From the NCBI GenBank assembly GCA_024998705.1, contig JACOEF010000199.1:1-10623 (forward strand): DNA of 10,623 bases, in the 5' to 3' direction. A program made the translations under genes and the position numbers. The notes beneath the pieces are model-generated. The model was not told the DNA's origin, did no database searches, and worked only from the letters and a program-made list of their open reading frames with translations. Origin of the DNA: Nitrospira sp. Lineage in GTDB: Bacteria > Nitrospirota > Nitrospiria > Nitrospirales > Nitrospiraceae. This document shows, piece after piece, positions 1 to 6,184 of this stretch (position 1 is its first letter; every line of letters starts with the position of its first letter).

Positions 1-216
1 TGCCACGTCGTGAGTGAGGAATCGCTCTCCGCGCGCGCGCGCCTGTCTCTCCAGATCGAGTTTCCGTCTCCGTATGAGTCGATGACCGTTGAGGTGGCCG
101 AGGTACGCTGGACGGACGCCACGGGCTTTGGTCTCGTGTTTGTCCATGTGCATGACGAGGAGAAAACGAGGCTGCAGCGATATATCGATTGGCTCAAGCG
201 GACGCAGAACAATTGA
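1..216 (+). CDS. PilZ-domain protein, C-terminal part (5' end outside window)
   Basis: The reading frame is open from the first base of the window to a TGA at 214-216, giving 71 visible residues. A GTG at 10 could serve as a start, but the frame is open upstream and the residues before it fit the domain, so this is most likely the tail of a longer gene. The visible part resembles the second half of a PilZ beta-barrel: a short strand ending in VVSEES, a run of alternating hydrophobic residues (LSLQIEFP), then VEVAEVRW and FGLVFVHV, which is the usual 'V.W....FGv.F' ending of PilZ domains, followed by a C-terminal helix. PilZ domains bind cyclic di-GMP through an RxxxR and a D/NxSxxG motif. The Arg motif lies outside the window, so c-di-GMP binding cannot be judged. 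The gene converges with the TonB-like gene 33 bp downstream. Confidence 0.6.
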   Translation, partial: CHVVSEESLSARARLSLQIEFPSPYESMTVEVAEVRWTDATGFGLVFVHVHDEEKTRLQRYIDWLKRTQNN

Positions 217-249
217 TGCGTTTGTGGCCCCGTAGGCGTCGGCGTGCTG

Positions 250-1179
250 TCAGCGGGGGAGGGCGGGGATATCGACATGCACATCAACGTGCGTGTCTTT
301 GGTGCCGGGTGGGAACGGCGGAAATGGATGGGCATTCACGACGGCCAGCACCGCTGCCTGATCGAACGCCACATTTCCGGAGCTCCGTTCGACTTCGATC
401 AGCTGGGCCTCGCCGTTGGCATAGAGGCGGAAGCCGATGCCTGACATGCGCGCGGCATCTTTGCTGAGTCGAGCGGCTCCTCCTTCTGTCATGCATTTAT
501 GGATGAGCCGCTGCAGCATTTTCCAATACCCTTCCTTACGCGGCAGTGCTCCGGTTCCGACTAACTCCTCTTCCTCAACAGCTCCGTCCAGCAGCGCCAG
601 TTCCGTGGGCTGGTTTCGCGTCGGTCCTGAGCCGTGGGTGATGTGGTCGGCGAGATCAACGTGGCTGGAACGGTGGTCGGCATATCCCGGAATTGCGAGG
701 GTGACCACGACTGTACGATGTACGAGGGCTTCCACATGTAATCCCTGCTGATGGCCGATGATGACTTGAAGGACGGTCGCCTTCAGGGGGGTCCCCATGG
801 TGCCTGACAACCGGCCTAGGTTCACGGTGGCCGAGTACCGGTGCCGGGCATGATCGATTTCCAAGGGCACGGTGTACGGGGCCGAGGATGGCATTTCAAA
901 GACGGCCACCAGCGGGGTGTCTTGCAGAACCGGCGATTTCGGGATATGAATCGAGACGGTGAGACCCCGATTGACCGGCAGTGATCCGAAGAGACTCTCT
1001 GCCGGAATCTCAATCTGCAGATCCCGTGGCGTGAGTTGCGGGGTGGTGCCGCTGACGTGTCCGACATCGGCCATCAGGGCGAGCATTCCGCACAGAGCGG
1101 CTAGGGTGGGCCACCGTCGTGATGGCCAACGGCCCGATGCTTGAGATGGAAACGAGGACGGAGTCGTTGGCCGCAGCAT
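250..1179 (-). CDS. Exported/anchored protein with TonB/TolA-type C-terminal domain
   Basis: A 309-residue protein starting at ATG 1177-1179. The N terminus has a basic stretch (RWPSRRW, about 17-23) followed by a hydrophobic segment (about 24-38). This is either a signal peptide with possible cleavage near HVSG (44) or a membrane anchor. Residues 45-200 are beta-rich and unrecognised. Residues about 218-306 resemble the TonB/TolA C-terminal fold: YWKMLQRLIHKC, then a strand with a 'dG.v..v.v' pattern (FRLYANGEAQLIEVERSSG), AFDQAAVLAVVNA, and PFPPFPPG at 285-292. In TonB this domain contacts the TonB boxes of outer-membrane receptors. The usual Pro/Lys-rich periplasmic spacer is absent, and no ExbB or ExbD gene lies alongside, so a true energy-transducing role is unproven. 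It is divergent from zwf across 166 bp in which I see no convincing promoter. The Shine-Dalgarno sequence is weak. Confidence 0.65.
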   Translation of the reverse strand: MLRPTTPSSFPSQASGRWPSRRWPTLAALCGMLALMADVGHVSGTTPQLTPRDLQIEIPAESLFGSLPVNRGLTVSIHIPKSPVLQDTPLVAVFEMPSSAPYTVPLEIDHARHRYSATVNLGRLSGTMGTPLKATVLQVIIGHQQGLHVEALVHRTVVVTLAIPGYADHRSSHVDLADHITHGSGPTRNQPTELALLDGAVEEEELVGTGALPRKEGYWKMLQRLIHKCMTEGGAARLSKDAARMSGIGFRLYANGEAQLIEVERSSGNVAFDQAAVLAVVNAHPFPPFPPGTKDTHVDVHVDIPALPR

Positions 1180-1345
1180 ATCAATCCCGCGTAGGTGGTT
1201 GCCTGGCGGATCGTTCCGTCCATCAGTATCACGGGTTGGGCTGGGCGCCTACTCAAATGGCAGAATCGCCGGAGGTCCGGTGATGAGGTTGCGGTTGTAG
1301 CAGGGATCAGGCAGGATGCCGCCCGTGCGATGAAAGGTATCGACT

Positions 1346-2875
1346 ATGAGCACTGAGCCGGTCATGGATCTTTCTCAGCTACGTACACCCTGTGTGATGG
1401 TGATCTTCGGCATGGACGGGGATCTGGCCAAGAGGAAGCTGCTGCCGGCTGTGTATAACCTTATGGCCGGCCAGTTCCTGCCGGAAAAGTTCGCCGTGGT
1501 GGGGTTGGATCGTCCCGAAATGACGACGGCGGAGTTTCGCGAGAAATTGGATCGGGTCATGGGCGACTACCTGCCGGCGACCGTCGATCGATCGGTCTGG
1601 CAGGCGCTGCTGCAGCGTGTGCATTATCTGGCGGGGGATTTTCAAGAAGGGGGCACCTATCGTCGCTTGAATGAGCTCCTGCAGCAGGTCGATGCCGATT
1701 CCGGCACTCAGGGTAATTATATTTTCTACATGGCCACCATTCCCGGCTTGTTCGGTCAAATCGTGACGCATTTGGGAGAATATGGCCTGACGGTTGAACG
1801 TGAGGGGTTCTGGCGACGGGTCATCATCGAGAAACCGTTCGGCCAGGACCTGGATTCGGCGCGGGCGCTCAATCACGAGCTTCAGCGGGTTCTGCAGGAA
1901 CGGCAGATCTATCGGATCGATCATTATCTCGGGAAAGAGACGGTCCAGAACATTCTGGTGTTCCGATTTGCCAACGGCATCTTCGAGCCGGTGTGGAACC
2001 GCCAGTACATCGACCATGTGCAAATCACCGTCGCGGAGAGTCTCGGGGTGGAGCATCGCGGTCGCTACTATGAACAGGCCGGCGCGTTACGGGATATGGT
2101 GCCGAATCATCTGCTGCAACTGCTCTGCTTCCTCGCGATGGAGCCGCCGAATTCGTTTGCCGCCGATGCCGTGCGCGATGAAAAGGCGAAGGTGTTGCGC
2201 GGGGTGGTGCCGTTGAGTTCGCTGGACGTGTTGCGCTTTGTTGCGTTCGGGCAGTATGGCCCGGGCACCGCGGATGGGAAGGCGGTGGTGGGGTATCGAT
2301 CGGAGCCGCATGTGAGGCCTGAGTCGATGACCGAGACCTACGTGGCGATGAAACTGTTCATCGATAACTGGCGCTGGGCGGGGGTGCCTTTTTATCTCCG
2401 GACCGGAAAGCGGATGGCAAGCCGGTTGACGGAGATCGTGGTGCAGTTTAAACGCGCGCCGTTTATGTTGTTTCGGAAGACGCGGGTCGATCGGTTGGCT
2501 CCCAACGTGCTGGTGATCCGCATTCAGCCCGACGAGGGCATCTCTCTGCGGTTCGATGCGAAGGTGCCGGGACCAACGGTGCGGATCGGGACGGTGGACA
2601 TGGACTTTCAGTATGCCGACTATTTCGGCAACGCCCCTCAGACCGGGTATGAGACCCTCTTGCACGATGCCATGGCCGGCGATGCGACGCTCTTCCAGCG
2701 TGCAGACAATATCGAGCTGGGCTGGGCCGTGGTGCAAACGATTCTCGATGTGTGGAAGTCCCTCCCTGCGGCTGCCGCGTGCCCGAATTATCCGAGCGGC
2801 AGTTGGGGTCCGCCCGAGGCCGAGGCGTTGCTGCGGCGGGAGGGGCGGGAGTGGTGGAACGGAGGGTGGGCCTAG
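1346..2875 (+). CDS. zwf: Glucose-6-phosphate 1-dehydrogenase
   Basis: A 509-residue enzyme, normal length for the family. It oxidises glucose 6-phosphate to 6-phosphogluconolactone, the first step of the oxidative pentose phosphate pathway, reducing NAD(P)+ in the cytoplasm. The N-terminal dinucleotide loop is at 21-31 (FGMDGDLAKRK). R56, in the GLDR segment after the second strand, matches the arginine that usually contacts the 2'-phosphate of NADP. The substrate-binding RIDHYLGKE signature is at 190-198 and the catalytic histidine is H255 in the VPNHLLQ segment. The start is set by GAAAGG at 1332-1337, 8 nt before the ATG. An oddity is that the loop usually reads GASGDL or GGTGDL; here it is GMDGDL, placing an Asp where Ser/Thr normally lies near the cofactor phosphates. 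msrA follows after 31 bp on the same strand, so the two probably share a transcript. Confidence 0.97.
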   Translation: MSTEPVMDLSQLRTPCVMVIFGMDGDLAKRKLLPAVYNLMAGQFLPEKFAVVGLDRPEMTTAEFREKLDRVMGDYLPATVDRSVWQALLQRVHYLAGDFQEGGTYRRLNELLQQVDADSGTQGNYIFYMATIPGLFGQIVTHLGEYGLTVEREGFWRRVIIEKPFGQDLDSARALNHELQRVLQERQIYRIDHYLGKETVQNILVFRFANGIFEPVWNRQYIDHVQITVAESLGVEHRGRYYEQAGALRDMVPNHLLQLLCFLAMEPPNSFAADAVRDEKAKVLRGVVPLSSLDVLRFVAFGQYGPGTADGKAVVGYRSEPHVRPESMTETYVAMKLFIDNWRWAGVPFYLRTGKRMASRLTEIVVQFKRAPFMLFRKTRVDRLAPNVLVIRIQPDEGISLRFDAKVPGPTVRIGTVDMDFQYADYFGNAPQTGYETLLHDAMAGDATLFQRADNIELGWAVVQTILDVWKSLPAAAACPNYPSGSWGPPEAEALLRREGREWWNGGWA

Positions 2876-2906
2876 TCTGCAGGGGTGAATAATCGACGAG
2901 GTGACA

Positions 2907-3452
2907 ATGGGACGGGCAACGACGGAGATCGCCACCCTGGCGGGGGGCTGTTTCTGGTGTCTTGAAGCGGTCTACGACCAAGTGAACGGTGTGCAGTCGG
3001 TTGAGTCCGGCTATATCGGCGGGCAGGTGGCGGCTCCGACCTATGCGCAAGTGTGTGGGGGGCAGACCGGGCATGCGGAAGCTGTGCGGATTACCTTCCA
3101 TCCCGGGTTGGTGACGTATCGTGATCTCTTGCACGTGCTGTTCACGATTCACGATCCCACGACCCTCAATCGGCAGGGGAACGACGTTGGTACGCAGTAC
3201 CGATCCGCGATCTTTTACCATTCCCCGGGGCAGCAGCAGATTGCGCAAGAGGTGATTGCGGAGATTACTCGGGAGCGTCTGTACCCCAACCCCGTCGTGA
3301 CGGAAGTGATGCTGGCCACCCAATGGTTTGAAGCCGAGGCCTACCATCAGGAATACTTCGCACGGAATCCCCTTGAAGGGTACTGTACCTATGTGGTCGG
3401 GCCGAAAGTGGCGAAGTTTCGCCAGCGGTATGCCGCGCTGCTCAAGACGTAG
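2907..3452 (+). CDS. msrA: Peptide-methionine (S)-S-oxide reductase MsrA
   Basis: A 181-residue cytoplasmic repair enzyme that reduces the S-epimer of methionine sulfoxide, free or in proteins, with thioredoxin as the usual reductant. The catalytic cysteine is C15 in GGCFWC. Other family hallmarks are GHAEAVRITF (55-64), DVGTQYRSAIFY (93-104), AEAYHQEYF (143-151) and the resolving cysteine C160 in GYCTYVVGPKV. There is an extra cysteine (C18) directly after the active-site FW, as in many bacterial MsrA, and another at C50. ATG 2907 is preferred over the in-frame GTG at 2901 because GAGG (2898-2901) lies 5 nt before the ATG, while the GTG has no Shine-Dalgarno sequence. It lies 31 bp after zwf, which fits a small NADPH/oxidative-damage operon, though the link is inferred. 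It converges with the membrane-protein gene 25 bp downstream, with no clear terminator. Confidence 0.96.
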   Translation: MGRATTEIATLAGGCFWCLEAVYDQVNGVQSVESGYIGGQVAAPTYAQVCGGQTGHAEAVRITFHPGLVTYRDLLHVLFTIHDPTTLNRQGNDVGTQYRSAIFYHSPGQQQIAQEVIAEITRERLYPNPVVTEVMLATQWFEAEAYHQEYFARNPLEGYCTYVVGPKVAKFRQRYAALLKT

Positions 3453-3477
3453 CACACCGGTCGAGAGCCTGCGTTCG

Positions 3478-3939
3478 TTATGAAGGAGCGAACAAGCGTA
3501 GCAGTCCGTCGCGTATGTCTTGAAGGAGGCTGGGTTGCTGAGTGATGTGATGTCGCTTGACGAGTAGTTCGGCTTGAGGCGGGCAAAACGGCCACTCGAT
3601 GGTACGTTTCCCTTGGACCTGCGCAATGATGACCTCGCCCGACTCATCTTCCGAAGGGGGATGCGTCACCAGGAGCGGGTCTTTCGGGTCGAGCATGCAG
3701 GTCGCCTCATAGCCGACTTGTCGGTAACGGTCGGGCTCGAAGAGTACAACTTTGTGGGCTCCGTTGGAGAAGATGGTATCACCCTCCCGAATCGGTCCTT
3801 CCGGCGCGATGGAATAGAGCAACATCGGGGTCAAGATAATCACGCCGGCGGCCGCCGCGATCGACCAGAGCGGAGGTTCGGCTCCGCGTCGGGGAGCTGG
3901 CTTCGCCTGCATGATCTCGCCGGCGGGTTTCCTTGCCAT
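3478..3939 (-). CDS. Single-pass membrane protein of unknown function
   Basis: I do not recognise this family. With ATG at 3937-3939 the protein has 153 residues. A short basic, Pro-rich N-terminal tail (1-22) is followed by one strong transmembrane helix at about 24-44 (WSIAAAAGVIILTPMLLYSI) and then a soluble domain of about 105 residues. By the positive-inside rule the soluble domain faces the periplasm. It has two cysteines (C81 and C119, the latter in WPFCPP) that could form a disulfide there, and a beta-rich middle. The frame is open back to an ATG at 3990, but the chosen start is preceded by GAGGA about 11 nt upstream and gives a normal N-in anchor. An upstream TACAAT (minus strand, 4001 to 3996) could be a -10 element without a clear -35. 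It is divergent from the first zinc-ribbon gene. Confidence 0.7.
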   Translation of the reverse strand: MARKPAGEIMQAKPAPRRGAEPPLWSIAAAAGVIILTPMLLYSIAPEGPIREGDTIFSNGAHKVVLFEPDRYRQVGYEATCMLDPKDPLLVTHPPSEDESGEVIIAQVQGKRTIEWPFCPPQAELLVKRHHITQQPSLLQDIRDGLLRLFAPS

Positions 3940-4039
3940 GGGGCTTGCGTCCTCGCAAAAAAAACTGCACACTCTCGACCCCGCACACACCGGTGATTGT
4001 ACCTGATGCGATGGAGAAAGGCGCGTGGCGACGGCTCCG

Positions 4040-4183
4040 ATGGTCTATTGTCCCATGTGTTCAGGCGGTGCTAAGCGAGTGAGCCGCCATGGCTGGAAAG
4101 ATTTTGTGATGCATTTGATCGGGTTCTATCCATTCCGGTGCACGATTTGTCTGTATCGGTTTCGTCTTCGCCGTCGTACCTGA
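4040..4183 (+). CDS. Zinc-ribbon microprotein, copy 1 (47 aa)
   Basis: A 47-residue gene read directly from the sequence. It carries CPMC at 4-7 and CTIC at 34-37, an ideal pair of CxxC knuckles for one zinc ion, separated by a basic stretch (KRVSRHG) and a hydrophobic helix-like segment ending in YPFRC, with an Arg-rich tail. The layout CPxC - basic - hydrophobic - Y-P-x-R-C-x-x-C is like small zinc ribbons found as stand-alone proteins in several phyla; no function is known to me. It is 23/47 identical, without gaps, to the gene at 4388-4531, which argues strongly for real coding. The ATG at 4040 gives the same length as the paralogue. An in-frame GTG at 4025 has a better ribosome site (GGAG at 4013-4016, 8 nt spacing) and would add five residues. 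An in-frame TGA at 4004 limits any longer form. Confidence 0.68.
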   Translation: MVYCPMCSGGAKRVSRHGWKDFVMHLIGFYPFRCTICLYRFRLRRRT

Positions 4184-4294
4184 TCACAGGACTCGGCTCG
4201 TCCCCCTCCTCAGCCGTCCCATCACGGCGTTGTCTCAATGTGAGTCATGGGCGATCCTTGATCGAAGCCCGCCGTCGTGTCGAGCAAACTAGAC

Positions 4295-4324
4295 TTGCAA
4301 CGTTCAGGGTGTTTTCTGTAGGAT
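4295..4324 (+). promoter_or_regulatory. Possible sigma70-type promoter before zinc-ribbon copy 2
   Basis: TTGCAA (4295-4300) and TAGGAT (4319-4324) are separated by 18 bp. Each matches 4 of 6 consensus bases. Transcription would start near 4331. The resulting leader would contain a short hairpin at 4338-4355 (CCT-GGGA, loop GTT, TCCC-T-AGG, one bulged T) located 32 nt before the ATG at 4388. The match is weak and rests on spacing alone. Confidence 0.25.
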
Positions 4325-4387
4325 TCTCCTTCGTGGCCCTGGGAGTTTCCCTAGGTGATAATTGATTGAGACGAGTGAGCTCGTGTT

Positions 4388-4531
4388 ATGTCGTTTTGTG
4401 GAAAATGTTCAGGCTATACGAAGCGGTCTCGCCGTCAGGGCCTTCTTGATTTCTTCTTTTTTCTGATCGGCTATTATCCCCATCGTTGTTTGCGGTGCGG
4501 CCGTCGGACCCATCTTCGTCACCGGGCCTGA
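4388..4531 (+). CDS. Zinc-ribbon microprotein, copy 2 (47 aa)
   Basis: This second 47-codon gene is a paralogue of the one at 4040-4183. It has CGKC at 4-7 and CLRC at 34-37, a basic segment (TKRSRRQG), a very hydrophobic stretch (LLDFFFFLIGYYP) and a basic tail rich in Arg and His. The four cysteines, G18, D21, F22, the LIG triplet (26-28), Y30, P31 and R33 are shared with copy 1. An in-frame TGA at 4376-4378 fixes ATG 4388 as the first possible start. The ribosome site is weak (GAG at 4377-4379, 8 nt spacing). The phenylalanine-rich segment could pack on the ribbon or touch the membrane; at 9-12 residues it is too short to be a clear transmembrane helix. The gene converges with ttcA, 41 bp downstream; a hairpin in that gap (4530-4545) lacks a T-tract. 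Confidence 0.7.
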   Translation: MSFCGKCSGYTKRSRRQGLLDFFFFLIGYYPHRCLRCGRRTHLRHRA

Positions 4532-4572
4532 CGACCCGCGTCGTCCAACCGTCCCCGATCACTCTCACTGGG

Positions 4573-5448
4573 TTAGAGTAAATCATCCTCGGAGTCGCTC
4601 GCGACCGGTTCGGTCGGGTGCTCGTCCGCTTTGAGCGCGGCAAAGTCAAACAGGTGCCGATCCAACAGCAGAGATGGCGCGATGTTGGACAACGCCGCGA
4701 ACATGCTGTCGTTCGAGCCGGGGAACCGCTCATTCCAGTCGCGCAGCAACACCTTGACCTGTTTTCGCTTCAGATCCTCCTGCGAGCCGCACAGGTCACA
4801 GGGGATAATCGGGAACTGGAGCAAGGCGGCGTAGCGGGCCAGATCCGCTTCCTTCACGTAGGCGAGCGGGCGGATCACCAGATGACGCCCGCTCTTGGAG
4901 CGGAGCTTTGGCGGCATCGCTTTCATCTTGCCGGTGAACAACAGATTCAAGAGCAGTGTTTCCAGGATGTCATCGCGATGATGCCCCAGGGCAATCTTGG
5001 TCGCGCCCAGCTCCGTGGCCATTCGGTAGAGGTGGCCGCGCCGGAGTCGTGAACAGAGCGAACAGGTGGTCTGGCCTTCAGGGATCAGCCGCTTGACGAC
5101 CGAGTAGGTGTCGCGCGTTTCGATGTGAAACGGCACCCCTCGCGTGGTGAGATAGTCTGGGAGGACATGCGCCGGAAAGCCCGGTTGCTTCTGGTCCAGA
5201 TTGACGGCAATGATGTCGAAATGGATCGGGGCGCGGGTGCGCAGGGAGAGCAGAATCTCCAGGAGCCCGTAGCTATCCTTTCCGCCGGAGAGGCAGACCA
5301 TGACCTTGTCGCCGTCTTCGATCATGCGGTAGTCGGCGATGGCTTGTCCTGTGAGGCGGCAGAGGCGCGTGTGGACGCGTTCGACCTCCTCTGAGCGTCT
5401 GGCCGACGGTGCGGTGTTTGCGGACAGTGGAATGGTTGTGCGCTGCAT
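4573..5448 (-). CDS. ttcA: tRNA 2-thiocytidine(32) synthetase TtcA
   Basis: A 291-residue enzyme from ATG 5446-5448. TtcA activates C32 of certain tRNAs with ATP and inserts sulfur to give 2-thiocytidine, using an iron-sulfur cluster; it works in the cytoplasm. Numbered from this start, the PP-loop ATPase motif SGGKDS is at 54-59, the first cysteine pair ([12 protein letters not shown]) gives C129 and C132, the GHHRDD segment is at 155-160, and the second pair (PCDLCGSQ) gives C217 and C220. All are diagnostic of the family. The tail (after about 270) is acidic and poorly conserved. An upstream in-frame ATG at 5478 would add ten residues, but neither start has a Shine-Dalgarno sequence; the chosen one leaves about 53 residues before the PP-loop, close to known TtcA proteins. 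It is divergent from the phosphatase gene by 78 bp. Confidence 0.95.
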   Translation of the reverse strand: MQRTTIPLSANTAPSARRSEEVERVHTRLCRLTGQAIADYRMIEDGDKVMVCLSGGKDSYGLLEILLSLRTRAPIHFDIIAVNLDQKQPGFPAHVLPDYLTTRGVPFHIETRDTYSVVKRLIPEGQTTCSLCSRLRRGHLYRMATELGATKIALGHHRDDILETLLLNLLFTGKMKAMPPKLRSKSGRHLVIRPLAYVKEADLARYAALLQFPIIPCDLCGSQEDLKRKQVKVLLRDWNERFPGSNDSMFAALSNIAPSLLLDRHLFDFAALKADEHPTEPVASDSEDDLL

Positions 5449-5456
5449 GGCGCGGC

Positions 5457-5462
5457 ATTGTA
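5457..5462 (-). promoter_or_regulatory. Possible -10 element for a leaderless ttcA mRNA
   Basis: On the minus strand the hexamer TACAAT (5 of 6 to TATAAT) ends 8 nt before ATG 5448, so transcription would begin at or next to the start codon. No -35 match is found at 16-18 bp. This would explain why ttcA has no ribosome-binding site, but the evidence is a single hexamer. Confidence 0.25.
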
Positions 5463-5526
5463 GCGCAACCGGGGCCATGATTGGGAGAGCCGTGAACAGG
5501 GGCGGGCCGGCCCGTAGGGTGATCCG

Positions 5527-6003
5527 ATGACGTCGATTCTGTTCGTGTGTTCAGGGAATATTTTCAGAAGCCTGGTAGCCGAATATGCGTTGAAGGCGCA
5601 TCTCGGCTCGCAGGCCGGGTACCTGATCGGGTCTGCCGGCATCGAGGCGTCACCGCAGGAGATTCATCCCGTCGTGTCGGCGGCGCTCTTGGAAAAGGGT
5701 GTCGATCCGTCCAGCCACCGGCAACGAAAACTCACCAAGGCCTTGATCGACTCCGCCTCTCTCTCCGTTGCCATGGGGAGAAACCATCAGGCATGGATTC
5801 GCCGGGAGTTCGGGCGAGAGGTCCCTCTTTTCAATCAGCTCTGTTACGGCATCGATCAGCCGATTCTGGACGTGCATGAGATCCTGCCCGATTGGCGAGA
5901 TCAGCCGGAGCAGGCGCGTGAGTATCTTCACATTGTCATCGAGCACATCTGGAGCGGAGTTCCTCGTCTGCTCGATCGTCTCCAGGCGTCTTCGACCCTC
6001 TAA
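5527..6003 (+). CDS. Low-molecular-weight protein-tyrosine-phosphatase-like protein
   Basis: A 158-residue protein, normal size for the family. The start is supported by AGGG at 5516-5519, 7 nt before the ATG. The phosphate-binding loop C-x5-R is at 8-14 (CSGNIFR) followed by S15, at the extreme N terminus as expected. SAGIEA (36-41), [14 protein letters not shown] (47-60) and H64-R-Q-R-K-L-T follow the family pattern. The region of the general acid reads LPDWRDQ (120-126) rather than the usual DP motif, so D122 or D125 would have to serve. The loop is also atypical: the common CRSP is FRSL, so the second active-site cysteine is missing. These enzymes dephosphorylate protein tyrosines or, in the ArsC branch, reduce arsenate. 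The ArsC cysteine pair is not seen, so a phosphatase-like role is favoured but the substrate is unknown. It is divergent from ttcA and stands alone. Confidence 0.8.
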   Translation: MTSILFVCSGNIFRSLVAEYALKAHLGSQAGYLIGSAGIEASPQEIHPVVSAALLEKGVDPSSHRQRKLTKALIDSASLSVAMGRNHQAWIRREFGREVPLFNQLCYGIDQPILDVHEILPDWRDQPEQAREYLHIVIEHIWSGVPRLLDRLQASSTL

Positions 6004-6127
6004 TTGGAACCGACCGACCCTGTAGTCCAAATGGAAGTAGTTGAGCCGCGTTACGCGCTGTCTGCGGGTTTTCACTCAATGGTGCGTTGTGGGCGGCGGA
6101 GGAACCCCCTGCATAATTTCCATGAGC

Positions 6128-6136
6128 TGCTATAGT
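6128..6136 (+). promoter_or_regulatory. Extended -10 promoter for the metallopeptidase/ATP-grasp operon
   Basis: TGCTATAGT reads as TG-n-TATAGT, an extended -10 motif with 5 of 6 in the hexamer. Transcription would start near 6143, giving a leader of about 42 nt before ATG 6185. No good -35 is seen, which extended -10 promoters tolerate. Confidence 0.42.
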
Positions 6137-6184
6137 TGAAACAAGACAAAACGGCGCCGAACGGGGCTTTTTGGTGGTTGGACG

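Noticed and set aside
29..41. Run of alternating C and G as a possible Z-DNA or simple repeat
   Set aside because: It is short and inside the PilZ coding frame (ARAR), explained by codon choice.
3468..3500. Inverted repeat GTTCG/CGAAC between msrA and the membrane-protein gene
   Set aside because: The stem is only 5 bp with an 11-nt loop, no T-tract follows, and it overlaps the stop codon of the minus-strand gene.
2463..3647. Long minus-strand open frame (394 codons) opposite zwf and msrA
   Set aside because: It lies antisense to two genes with complete family motifs. Its translation is Arg/Pro/His-rich low-complexity sequence typical of GC-rich shadow frames.
4138..4365. 75-codon + strand frame
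   Set aside because: It overlaps zinc-ribbon copy 1 out of frame, is Ser-rich without pattern, and lacks a ribosome site; the 47-codon frames have the paralogy evidence.
4530..4545. Hairpin GACGAC-CCGC-GTCGTC between zinc-ribbon copy 2 and ttcA as a two-way terminator
   Set aside because: The stem is perfect but only 6 bp and has no T-tract on either strand. Kept only as a possible Rho-dependent or chance structure.
6150..6176. GC-rich stretch followed by TTTTT before the metallopeptidase as a terminator
   Set aside because: The bases do not form a consistent stem next to the T-run, and it lies between the promoter and the start codon.
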